Positions 1 through 5,368 of a stretch of 6,913 nucleotides of DNA are shown here, in pieces; the first letter of the stretch is position 1, and every line of letters starts with the position of its first letter. Location of the stretch: NCBI GenBank assembly GCA_934454005.1, contig CAKSGI010000097.1, positions 1-6,913 on the forward strand, given 5' to 3'. The DNA is from an uncultured Eubacteriales bacterium (GTDB taxonomy: Bacteria > Bacillota_A > Clostridia > Oscillospirales > Acutalibacteraceae). Position numbers and translations under genes: made by a program. The notes beneath the pieces were generated by a model, which had not been told where the DNA came from, ran no database searches, and saw only the letters and a list, made by a program, of their open reading frames with translations.

Positions 1-152
1 CATTTGAAAAATGTATGAAACAAATAAAAAGACTACTTATAGAAGAAAAACAAACTAAAGCAAAATTAGAAAAAATACAAAAAACAAAATTAGAATGTGT
101 AAGAACATTATTAGATAATAACTTTTATGAAGATAAAGAGGTGTCAGAATGA
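1..152 (+). CDS. Hypothetical small phage protein, 5'-truncated by the window edge
   Basis: The frame beginning at base 3 is open from the window edge to a TGA at 150-152. It encodes about 49 residues rich in Lys, Glu and Gln, with a regular pattern (KQTKAKLEKIQKTKLE) that should form a long charged helix or coiled coil. An ATG at 15-17 is in frame, but I see no ribosome binding site before it, so the gene most likely starts upstream of the window. Its stop overlaps the start of the next gene (ATGA at 149-152), a typical translational coupling that supports it being real. I do not recognise the family and assign no function. Confidence 0.6.
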   Translation, partial: FEKCMKQIKRLLIEEKQTKAKLEKIQKTKLECVRTLLDNNFYEDKEVSE

Positions 153-514
153 AAGAAAGATTTATGAAAAATGGTGTTTTCTCATTAGAATATGACAAAG
201 AAACATTAAAAGATATGGTTTTAACATTACAACAAGAAAACAAAATCTTAAAAGAAAATGCAGAAAATAATGACAAAGTAGCAGACAAAGTTAATTGGGA
301 AAATCAGTTGTTAAAGAAAGAAAATGAACAACTAAAACATAATTGGGATCTTTTAAAAATATGTCTTAAAGATGTTATGGATTCTTATGATGAAGATAAT
401 AAAGAAGATAAAGATTTTATAAGAGAAATTTTAGATATGATGCAAGAATTGGAACAAGGAGGTAATGTTGATGAGCGAAGAAGAAAAAGAAGCAATAAAA
501 GAGCTTCACTATAA
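149..514 (+). CDS. Hypothetical coiled-coil phage protein
   Basis: This 121-residue protein is of unknown function. The ATG at 149 is preceded by AGAGGTG (137-143) at good spacing and overlaps the stop of the upstream gene by four bases. Residues about 17-70 carry leucine-spaced heptads full of Glu, Lys, Asn and Gln (for example LTLQQENKILKEN and LLKKENEQLK), predicting a parallel coiled coil and so probably an oligomer. A second acidic helix follows (about 78-103). The last 14 or so residues switch to a strongly basic tail (ERRRKRSNKRASL), encoded where the gene overlaps the next one by 44 bases. No catalytic motif, signal peptide or membrane segment is visible. Its place among small same-strand genes fits accessory genes at the end of an early phage operon, but that is inference from context. 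Confidence 0.75.
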   Translation: MKERFMKNGVFSLEYDKETLKDMVLTLQQENKILKENAENNDKVADKVNWENQLLKKENEQLKHNWDLLKICLKDVMDSYDEDNKEDKDFIREILDMMQELEQGGNVDERRRKRSNKRASL

Positions 515-713
515 GAAAATTAAAACTATGTGTCAAAATTATCAAGATAAAGAAACAGTATATAAATATTCTTTTGTAGATGGAATGGCAAGGAATATTG
601 CTGAATCAGTTTTTTGTGTCGATATTAGATTAGCAGAAATAAATAAGCTAATAAATAATCTAATAAAAGAGAGAAATAGAATTATTGAAATAGAAATGTT
701 AGGTGAGAAATAA
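471..713 (+). CDS. Hypothetical small helical phage protein
   Basis: An 80-residue cytoplasmic protein of unknown function. Two in-frame ATGs compete (465 and 471). The ribosome binding site AAGGAGGT at 456-463 lies only two bases from the first but eight bases (from GGAGG) from the second, so 471 is chosen and the protein begins MSEEEKEAIKEL. The N-terminus is acidic and helical. The C-terminal half (IRLAEINKLINNLIKERNRIIEIEML) has evenly spaced Ile and Leu, suggesting an amphipathic helix or short coiled coil. It overlaps the preceding gene by 44 bases in another frame and its TAA is followed at once by the next ATG, so it sits in a translationally coupled run. No known motif was recognised. 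Confidence 0.72.
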   Translation: MSEEEKEAIKELHYKKIKTMCQNYQDKETVYKYSFVDGMARNIAESVFCVDIRLAEINKLINNLIKERNRIIEIEMLGEK

Positions 714-998
714 ATGAGTGTTGAAAAAGCTGTGCAGCAATTAAAAACATTAATTGAACATTTTGAAAATGGTGGTGTTGATTGTAATACAACCGATATT
801 GAAGCGTTAAAAGTTTTAATCAACGGGTACATTGAAAAAAAGAATCATATAGCAAAAGAATGTAAAACAATGATTGTTAATCAAGAAACAAATGCGATAG
901 AACTATATAATTTCATTCAAGAGTATTTGTCGTTCGACAAAGTAATGCTTTTATACAAAATGATTCGACATAAACTAATTAATTTAGAAGATAAATAG
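714..998 (+). CDS. Hypothetical small phage protein
   Basis: A 94-residue protein of unknown function. The start codon follows the previous stop without any gap (TAA at 711-713, ATG at 714), and AGGTGA at 701-706 inside the end of the upstream gene serves as the ribosome binding site. The protein is predicted to be almost wholly helical: an N-terminal amphipathic helix (AVQQLKTLIEHF), a turn containing NGGVDCNTTD, then a helix with IEALKVLINGYIEK and a C-terminal helical segment. There is no signal peptide, membrane segment or catalytic motif. It ends in TAG, and a 29-base gap separates it from the lipoprotein gene. Small helical proteins of this kind are common and usually uncharacterised in Firmicute phages. 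Confidence 0.72.
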   Translation: MSVEKAVQQLKTLIEHFENGGVDCNTTDIEALKVLINGYIEKKNHIAKECKTMIVNQETNAIELYNFIQEYLSFDKVMLLYKMIRHKLINLEDK

Positions 999-1027
999 TT
1001 AAAAAGTTATTATATTGAGGAGGAAAT

Positions 1028-1591
1028 ATGAAGAAAATAGTAACAGGAATAATTATAGGAATTATAGCTTTAGGAACAACAGGATGTGTTTTAGATGACG
1101 AAACAACATCTACAAAAGGCGATATCAATAATACATTAGATATCGGTAATAAACTGGTTGGAAGTCAAGCGACACCGACTGATATTGATTATAGCTTGGA
1201 AAGATATAATTTAATTAAAAGAGCTTATTGGGTTAATGGGATGAGAGATAAAGCAAGAGCTTTACCGAGTCCAATAGCAGATATGCCATTAGGTTATATT
1301 GTTTTGTTCGCTGAAAGCGGTTCGGTTGTAGGAAAATTCACGGTAGATGGAAAAGTAACTAGTTTAAATAGTTATTTAACTCCAGATAGTGAATATTATG
1401 AAATTCTATATGGAGGAACAAGTACCAAAAAAAACAAATGGTTGCCAGATGTCGATGGTTCTTATGGCAGCAATGATAATGGAATATTCTTTTTTACGAC
1501 AGATGGCAAATACATCGAATGGACAGGCACGTATTTATATAGTGATATTCCGTTTATTGTAAAAGATCCAATTGTAAAGGTTGGTGAGTAA
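1028..1591 (+). CDS. Phage-encoded lipoprotein, conserved hypothetical
   Basis: A 187-residue predicted surface lipoprotein. GAGGAGG (1017-1023) precedes the ATG. The N-terminus has Lys2 and Lys3, a hydrophobic stretch (IVTGIIIGIIALG) and Cys20 in the context GTTGC. This fits the general lipoprotein pattern with Gly at -1, although Thr rather than Leu stands at -3, so lipidation is likely but not certain. A low-complexity polar linker follows (about 21-50). The soluble domain contains YSLERYNLIKRA, then GKVTSLNSYLTPDSEY, then DVDGSYGSNDNGIFFFTTDG and WTGTYLYSD. From memory this combination recurs in a family of hypothetical phage proteins with no assigned role. It was not searched here. The protein would be anchored outside the cell membrane of a lysogen or infected cell. 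Roles such as superinfection exclusion are possible but unsupported by motif. It heads a three-gene membrane cassette. Confidence 0.8.
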   Translation: MKKIVTGIIIGIIALGTTGCVLDDETTSTKGDINNTLDIGNKLVGSQATPTDIDYSLERYNLIKRAYWVNGMRDKARALPSPIADMPLGYIVLFAESGSVVGKFTVDGKVTSLNSYLTPDSEYYEILYGGTSTKKNKWLPDVDGSYGSNDNGIFFFTTDGKYIEWTGTYLYSDIPFIVKDPIVKVGE

Positions 1592-1690
1592 ATGAAAGGT
1601 TTTACATTAATAGAATTATTAGCAGTTATTGTAATATTGATGGTTATGATAATGATAGTTATGTCTGTGATTGGAGGTGTCATTGAATGA
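1592..1690 (+). CDS. Pilin-like micro-protein with prepilin peptidase motif (32 residues)
   Basis: A 32-codon gene, ATG 1592 to TGA 1688-1690. It begins MKGFTLIELLAV, a near-perfect type IV pilin or pseudopilin N-terminus: Lys-Gly before the cleavage point, then Phe1-Thr2-Leu3-Ile4-Glu5 of the mature form, then an unbroken hydrophobic helix rich in Val, Ile and Met, ending IGGVIE. Prepilin peptidase (PilD/ComC type) cuts after that Gly and methylates the new N-terminus in known pilins. The globular pilin domain is absent. The gene starts one base after the lipoprotein stop, has GGTGAG (1583-1588) upstream, and its stop overlaps the next start (ATGA). It thus exactly fills the gap between two real genes, which argues for translation. 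The codons for its Gly-Gly-Val also form the ribosome binding site of the next gene. Function is unknown; it could be a micro-pilin, an inhibitor of host pilus or competence machinery, or simply a membrane peptide. Confidence 0.6.
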   Translation: MKGFTLIELLAVIVILMVMIMIVMSVIGGVIE

Positions 1691-2088
1691 AAAATCTTTT
1701 TGAGTCATTTTTTGGCGCATTAGTAACTTTATTTGTGTTTGTAATAATAATATTTGGAATTTATATAACATTTTTTCCTGGGGGAAGAGCATTGATTAAT
1801 TCTTACGATAACACTATGCAAAAGGTCGATGATAGGACTAAATATGAAACTAGAAAAAAAGTTGAAGATACTGCAAGAGCAAGTATAGCAACATACAAAT
1901 CAGATAAATCAACTTATGAAATGTACAAAGATAGTGTTGATGAAGAAAAAAAATCGTGGGCTGAGCAAGCAAAAATGAGAGCTAATAAAACAGCAAATGT
2001 TTACAACGAATATATGCTAAAAAATAGTTATGTATTTGATGGCAATATTCCTAGTGATATAAATTATCAATTAGAAATTATAAAGTAA
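1687..2088 (+). CDS. Single-pass membrane protein with charged helical C-terminal domain
   Basis: A 133-residue protein. GGAGGTG at 1673-1679 gives good spacing to the ATG at 1687, which overlaps the stop of the micro-pilin gene. Residues about 8-30 (FFGALVTLFVFVIIIFGIYITFF) form one transmembrane segment, followed by PGG and a long hydrophilic helical region. The latter contains YETRKKVEDTARASIATYKSD, then TYEMYKDS, then WAEQAKMRANKTANVYNEYMLKNSYVF. The pattern RANKTA..YNEY.LKNS looks familiar from uncharacterised phage proteins, where it can follow a lipoprotein signal instead of a membrane anchor. That is memory, not a search. There is no lipobox Cys here. Topology is not certain: the few charges before the helix (Lys2, Glu6) do not settle it. 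It is the third gene of the membrane cassette and may act with the lipoprotein at the cell surface. Confidence 0.75.
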   Translation: MKNLFESFFGALVTLFVFVIIIFGIYITFFPGGRALINSYDNTMQKVDDRTKYETRKKVEDTARASIATYKSDKSTYEMYKDSVDEEKKSWAEQAKMRANKTANVYNEYMLKNSYVFDGNIPSDINYQLEIIK

Positions 2089-2108
2089 AGAATAAAAGAG
2101 GTGACAAG

Positions 2109-2615
2109 ATGAGCGAAAAAGATATTATTAAAATCGTGCTAAATGAACTTCAAGAAAGAAACTTGATAAAGAAGACAGAGAGTAGTTATAAAAATACTGA
2201 ATTATTGTTGTATAATTATAACAATATAAAAGAATCTATCAGTAAATATCGTGAGCAGATTAAAGATTTAATCGAAAATGGTATACCTAATTCATCGCCA
2301 GCTGTAAGAATGATTGGTAATTCTGGTTTTAAAGATAATTCAACAATTTTGGAAGAACAAATAAATAATTTAAATCACACAATCATCAGAACTAAAAACA
2401 CAATTAGATTTATCAATTCTGTGCTTAGCAAGATTCAAACTGATAAATATTATGAAATTATTACATTAAAATATTTTCAAAACAAAACGCTTGAAGAAAT
2501 AGCTGAGTATTTTGAATGCGAAACTTCAACCATCACGCGAAATAAAAAGAGATTGTTAAATGAGATAAAAGTATTATTATTTCCTAACGCTTTTATTGAC
2601 GAACTAGGACATTAG
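2109..2615 (+). CDS. ArpU/RinA-like late transcription regulator (sigma region 4-type HTH)
   Basis: A 168-residue DNA-binding protein, ATG 2109 with AGAGGTGA (2097-2104) before it. The N-terminal two thirds are helical with coiled-coil character (about 27-57 and 80-110), separated by a short Pro/Ser/Gly-rich segment (GIPNSSPAVRMIGNSG). The C-terminus carries a sigma-70 region 4-like helix-turn-helix: YYEIITLKYFQNKTLEEIAEYF, then CETSTITRNKKRLLNEI (about residues 114-153), where TLEEIAEYF is the first helix and STITRNKKRLL the recognition helix. This architecture just upstream of HNH and terminase genes is typical of ArpU/RinA-type activators that switch on packaging and structural genes in phages of Gram-positive bacteria. 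The exact family name is an inference. Its likely target is the promoter region immediately downstream (2616-2741), where paired direct repeats lie. Confidence 0.82.
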   Translation: MSEKDIIKIVLNELQERNLIKKTESSYKNTELLLYNYNNIKESISKYREQIKDLIENGIPNSSPAVRMIGNSGFKDNSTILEEQINNLNHTIIRTKNTIRFINSVLSKIQTDKYYEIITLKYFQNKTLEEIAEYFECETSTITRNKKRLLNEIKVLLFPNAFIDELGH

Positions 2616-2627
2616 ACTTGACAAAAT

Positions 2628-2647
2628 GCAAAAACCGCGCAAAAACC
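2628..2647 (+). repeat. Paired 9-base direct repeat upstream of the late promoter; candidate operator
   Basis: GCAAAAACC occurs at 2628-2636 and again at 2639-2647, so the copies are offset by 11 bases, close to one helical turn, placing both on the same DNA face. The second copy ends six bases before the -35 element (2654-2659). Position and spacing fit a binding site for an activator, most simply the regulator encoded just upstream. That it binds here is inference. Confidence 0.5.
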
Positions 2648-2653
2648 ACGCTC

Positions 2654-2682
2654 TTTACATAGCAAAAAATATGGTTTATAAT
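2654..2682 (+). promoter_or_regulatory. Sigma-A-type promoter of the packaging/head operon
   Basis: TTTACA at 2654-2659 (one mismatch from TTGACA) and a perfect TATAAT at 2677-2682 are separated by exactly 17 bases. The predicted transcription start is near 2689, about 53 bases before the HNH start codon. This is the best promoter-like sequence in the window, and it sits in the largest intergenic gap, between the regulator gene and the first packaging gene. A near-consensus promoter can be active alone, so the upstream repeats may tune it or serve repression as well as activation. Confidence 0.7.
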
Positions 2683-2702
2683 GTGTAAAATGAAATTATT
2701 AT

Positions 2703-2730
2703 AAAGGGTTGCGAATAGCAATCCTTTTTT
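2703..2730 (+). terminator. Intrinsic terminator-like hairpin in the late operon leader
   Basis: AAAGGGTTGC (2703-2712) pairs with GCAATCCTTT (2718-2727) around the five-base loop GAATA. This gives a ten-pair stem with one G-U pair, and six T follow the last C (2725-2730). It has the form of a rho-independent terminator, though the T run partly overlaps the stem base. It lies after the regulator gene, so it could end that transcript. It also lies about 14 bases after the predicted start of the late promoter and just before the HNH ribosome binding site, so late transcription must pass it. Confidence 0.6.
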
Positions 2731-2741
2731 GTGGAGGAAAA

Positions 2742-3122
2742 ATGTTTAAAACTTGTAGCAGGTGTGGTATTGTACCAGATGATCATATTTGTCCTTTCAA
2801 AGTCCAAAAGAAAAAAGATACAACTGCAGGCTCTGTCCGTAATCTCAGTCATTGGCACAAAAAGAGTATAGAGATTCGTGAGAGAGATAACTATTTATGT
2901 CAAGTATGTTTGAGAGAAAAATATAATACACAATTAAAATATAATTTTAGTGAACTAGAAGTACACCACATCATTCCTCTTGAAGAAGATGCAACCAAAG
3001 CCTTTGATAATGATAACCTAATTACGTTGTGCAGATATCATCACGAGCTAGCAGAGCGCGGTGATATCTCAAGAAATGAGTTAAGAACTATGATAAAAAA
3101 TAATAATAGTTATCAATGTTGA
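2742..3122 (+). CDS. HNH endonuclease of the packaging module
   Basis: A 126-residue HNH nuclease. The ATG at 2742 is preceded by GTGGAGGA, so the longer TTG start at 2709 is rejected; it would also lie inside the terminator hairpin. The N-terminus has a possible small zinc site (Cys5, Cys8, His15, Cys17). The HNH core follows: Cys53-x2-Cys56 (first zinc pair), His75-His76 with IIPL after them, Asn92 in DNDNLITLC, then Cys97-x2-His100-His101 (second zinc pair and the final HNH position). The enzyme nicks or cuts double-stranded DNA with a divalent metal. In HK97-like phages an HNH protein encoded beside terminase works with it in DNA cutting and packaging, and this position directly before TerS fits that. 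All key residues are present, so it should be active. It is the first gene after the late promoter. Confidence 0.9.
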   Translation: MFKTCSRCGIVPDDHICPFKVQKKKDTTAGSVRNLSHWHKKSIEIRERDNYLCQVCLREKYNTQLKYNFSELEVHHIIPLEEDATKAFDNDNLITLCRYHHELAERGDISRNELRTMIKNNNSYQC

Positions 3123-3128
3123 AATAGA

Positions 3129-3190
3129 CTCCCCCCTACCTCTTTCGTGGTTTTGAAAAAAAATTTTTTTGAAACCCACCCTGCCCCTCA
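3129..3190 (+). other. Candidate cos site: C-rich, strand-skewed gap between HNH and TerS
   Basis: This gap contains a run of six C (3131-3136), then CTACCTC, then A8 directly followed by T7 (3156-3170), then CCCACC and GCCCCTC (3175-3189). Across 3131-3190 I count 21 C against 6 G, in a genome that is otherwise strongly A+T-rich. No convincing ORF or ribosome binding site lies in it. In phages with HNH next to terminase, the packaging cut site often lies in this gap and is C/G-rich. The A/T palindrome could be a bend. The cut position cannot be read from sequence alone. Confidence 0.45.
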
Positions 3191-3231
3191 AAATAAAAAA
3201 AATGCCAAAAATAAAGGAAGAAGGCGATAAT

Positions 3232-3687
3232 ATGGCTAGACCATCCAAAAGTATAAGCGTTTCAACCGGTAAAATTTCAAAAAAAGAAAAGGAAAATCGA
3301 TTAGAAATGGAATCAGCGCTAAAAGGACAAGATAGTTTGTTAAAACCTGGATCAAATCTTAATAGAAGACAAAAACAAATATTTAAATTTATTGTTGAGC
3401 AATTAAACGATTCAAAAATTTTAGGTAATTTAGATATTTTTGTGGTCAATACAACAGCAATTTGTATTGAAAGATTGGAAACGCGAGAAAAACTTGCGAA
3501 CAAAGATAGTGATTTAATTTTAAGATCATCATTTAAGTACGCACGAGATGCATATAGTAGAGATTTTTTTAGATGTTGTAATGAGTTGTGTTTAAGTCCA
3601 CAAGCACGAGCTAAACTATCAATAAGCGCATCTATACCTAAGAATGATGTAAAAAAAATAAAGGATGTGATAGATGATGATGAGTGA
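3232..3687 (+). CDS. terS: Terminase small subunit, P27 family
   Basis: A 151-residue DNA-recognition subunit of the packaging motor, which binds the cos or pac site and regulates TerL. The start is placed at ATG 3232 (MARPSKS), with AGAAGG before it. Longer in-frame starts at 3169 (TTG) and 3202 (ATG) lack a ribosome binding site and would run into the C-rich gap. Features typical of the P27 group are a basic N-terminus beginning ARPSK, an EME.ALKG motif, a helical body with QKQIFKFIVEQLNDSKILGNLD, and a late CNELCLSPQARAKLS segment (about residues 116-131) ahead of an acidic tail ending IDDDE. It lies between HNH and TerL and overlaps the TerL start by 14 bases, so the two are probably translationally coupled. 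The length is usual for the family. Confidence 0.88.
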   Translation: MARPSKSISVSTGKISKKEKENRLEMESALKGQDSLLKPGSNLNRRQKQIFKFIVEQLNDSKILGNLDIFVVNTTAICIERLETREKLANKDSDLILRSSFKYARDAYSRDFFRCCNELCLSPQARAKLSISASIPKNDVKKIKDVIDDDE

Positions 3688-5356
3688 GCATCCAAGTTAT
3701 CAATATGCTTATAAAGTATGCAAGAAAAAAATAAAAGCACCAAAATACGTTAAGAAACAATGTAAGATATTTATTTCTATATGCGATGGCAAAGACAAAA
3801 AATATTTTATTGATGAAAAGAAAGTAAAAACAATAGATAAAATTGCAAAAATGCTTAAAATGGCTAAAGGACTTTGTGCTGGTGAATCAATATACAATTC
3901 TCTTGCAGGTTATCAATGGCTCTTTGTTATTGCAACTCTATGTGTTGTTTTTAGAAATGAACCTAAAATTCGCCGATATCAGAATGCTGTATTAGAGATT
4001 GCCAGAAAAAACGGAAAGACATTTATTGTGGCTTTTCTTTTTTTGCTTCTATTTTATCTAGAACCGGCTTATTCTAGGTTTTTTAGTGTAGCACCCGATG
4101 GAAGTTTAGCCAAAGAGATAAAAGAGGCTCTAGAGCCTCTAATTAGGGCAAATTACGATGTAATAGATCAAGAGGATTTTAAAATCTTACGTGACTCTAT
4201 AACTTACAATGAAAAATCAACAAAATATGTGCCATTAAATTATTCAACTTCAAGAATGGATGGTAAAGAACCAACAGTCTTTATTGCGGATGAAGTTGGC
4301 GCTTTGCCAACGGCTTACCCGGTTGAGGCGATGCGTTCTGGACAATTGTTAATCAAAAACAAACTTGGTTTGATTATTTCAACAAAATACCCAACAACTT
4401 ATAATCCATTTGAAGATGAAGTTAAATATCAAAAAGAAGTTTTAGATGGTGTTATCAATGACGAAACAACATTTGCACTCTTATTTGAGCCAGATGACGA
4501 AATAAAGGATCAATGGTCTACAAATGATGATGTAATTTTACAAGCGAATCCGTTAGCTGCTGAAATAAAAGCTGTATTTGATGATTTAAAGAAAAAACGT
4601 GATAAAGCGAACATTCAAGAATCCGTTAGAGAAAACTTTTTAACAAAGCATTGTAATATTATCTATCAAGGTTTAGGAACAGAGAGTTTTATTGATGTTA
4701 CGGAAGTTAAAAAGTGTCGTGTTGCCAAAATTGATTGGGAAGGTAAGAGTTTGTACGTGGGTGTTGACTTGGCGATGACAAACGATAACTGCGCGGTTTC
4801 AATTTGTAGTGTTGATGAAGACGAAAATATAATTGCTGATTCAATCGCCTTTATTCCTGAGGGCAGAATCGAAGAAAAGAACAAGTTTGAACGAATTAAT
4901 TATTATGAGTTTATCGATGCTGCAAAGTGTATTGCTTGTGGAAATAAGGTTGTAGACTATGCCGTTATAGAACAGTTTGTTTTTGAAATTGAAGAAAAGT
5001 ATAGAGGAACTGTTGTTGCAATTGGATTTGATAGATTCAATGCTTTATCTTCCGCGCAAAAATGGGCTGAAAAATATAATTGCATTCAAATAAGGCAGCA
5101 TTCAGATACACTACATAGCCCAACAAAATTACTTTGGGAAAAAATAATGAATGCTGAATTTCAGTATGAAAAAAATAAATTACTTGAAATCAATTTTGAA
5201 AATGCAAAGTGTGTGTATGATACGAATATGAATCGTTATATTTCGAAGAAAAAATCTAATGGAAAAGTTGATATGGTAATGGCTCTTATTAATGCAATTT
5301 ATTTGCTAGAGCAAGATATTGTATTTAACAAAAATAATTTTGTGGTACAAGCTTAG
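3674..5356 (+). CDS. terL: Terminase large subunit (packaging ATPase and nuclease)
   Basis: A 560-residue full-length large terminase, which pumps DNA into the prohead through the portal and cuts it. It begins at the first of three tandem ATGs (3674, 3677, 3680); AAGGA at 3661-3665 best fits the first. The ATPase half shows a P-loop of the terminase type, ARKNGKT (residues 110-116), Walker B VFIADE with Asp206 and Glu207, and the coupling motif IISTK (234-238). The RNase H-like nuclease half shows YVGVDLA with Asp365, IGFDRFNA with Asp453, and KVDMVMALINA with Asp533, the expected three acidic metal ligands. The order and spacing match the Terminase_1 (YmfN/HK97-like) group. A CxxC pair (Cys419, Cys422) is of unknown importance. 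The TAG stop overlaps the ribosome binding site of the portal gene. No frameshift or missing motif was seen. Confidence 0.95.
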   Translation: MMMSEHPSYQYAYKVCKKKIKAPKYVKKQCKIFISICDGKDKKYFIDEKKVKTIDKIAKMLKMAKGLCAGESIYNSLAGYQWLFVIATLCVVFRNEPKIRRYQNAVLEIARKNGKTFIVAFLFLLLFYLEPAYSRFFSVAPDGSLAKEIKEALEPLIRANYDVIDQEDFKILRDSITYNEKSTKYVPLNYSTSRMDGKEPTVFIADEVGALPTAYPVEAMRSGQLLIKNKLGLIISTKYPTTYNPFEDEVKYQKEVLDGVINDETTFALLFEPDDEIKDQWSTNDDVILQANPLAAEIKAVFDDLKKKRDKANIQESVRENFLTKHCNIIYQGLGTESFIDVTEVKKCRVAKIDWEGKSLYVGVDLAMTNDNCAVSICSVDEDENIIADSIAFIPEGRIEEKNKFERINYYEFIDAAKCIACGNKVVDYAVIEQFVFEIEEKYRGTVVAIGFDRFNALSSAQKWAEKYNCIQIRQHSDTLHSPTKLLWEKIMNAEFQYEKNKLLEINFENAKCVYDTNMNRYISKKKSNGKVDMVMALINAIYLLEQDIVFNKNNFVVQA

Positions 5357-5368
5357 GAGGTGATAAGA

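Noticed and set aside
542..832. 96-codon open frame on the - strand
   Set aside because: It is antisense to two coupled + strand genes with good ribosome binding sites; composition looks like a shadow.
1011..1016. TATATT before the lipoprotein gene as a -10 element
   Set aside because: No acceptable -35 at 16-18 bases upstream; in A+T-rich DNA such hexamers are expected by chance.
1462..1683. 73-codon - strand frame rich in Thr and Ile opposite the lipoprotein end and the micro-pilin
   Set aside because: Low-complexity reverse reading of Val/Ile/Met codons; no start signal.
2618..2623. Perfect TTGACA hexamer
   Set aside because: No -10-like sequence stands about 17 bases downstream (the bases there are AAAAAC), so it is not paired into a promoter; TTTACA at 2654 is.
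3081..3743. 220-codon open frame on the - strand across TerS
   Set aside because: It is antisense to the well-supported TerS gene, has no recognisable domain or ribosome binding site, and its Phe/Ser/Leu-rich sequence is what A-rich coding DNA gives in reverse.
4666..4884. 72-codon - strand frame within TerL
   Set aside because: Lies wholly inside TerL, opposite conserved nuclease residues; no independent support.
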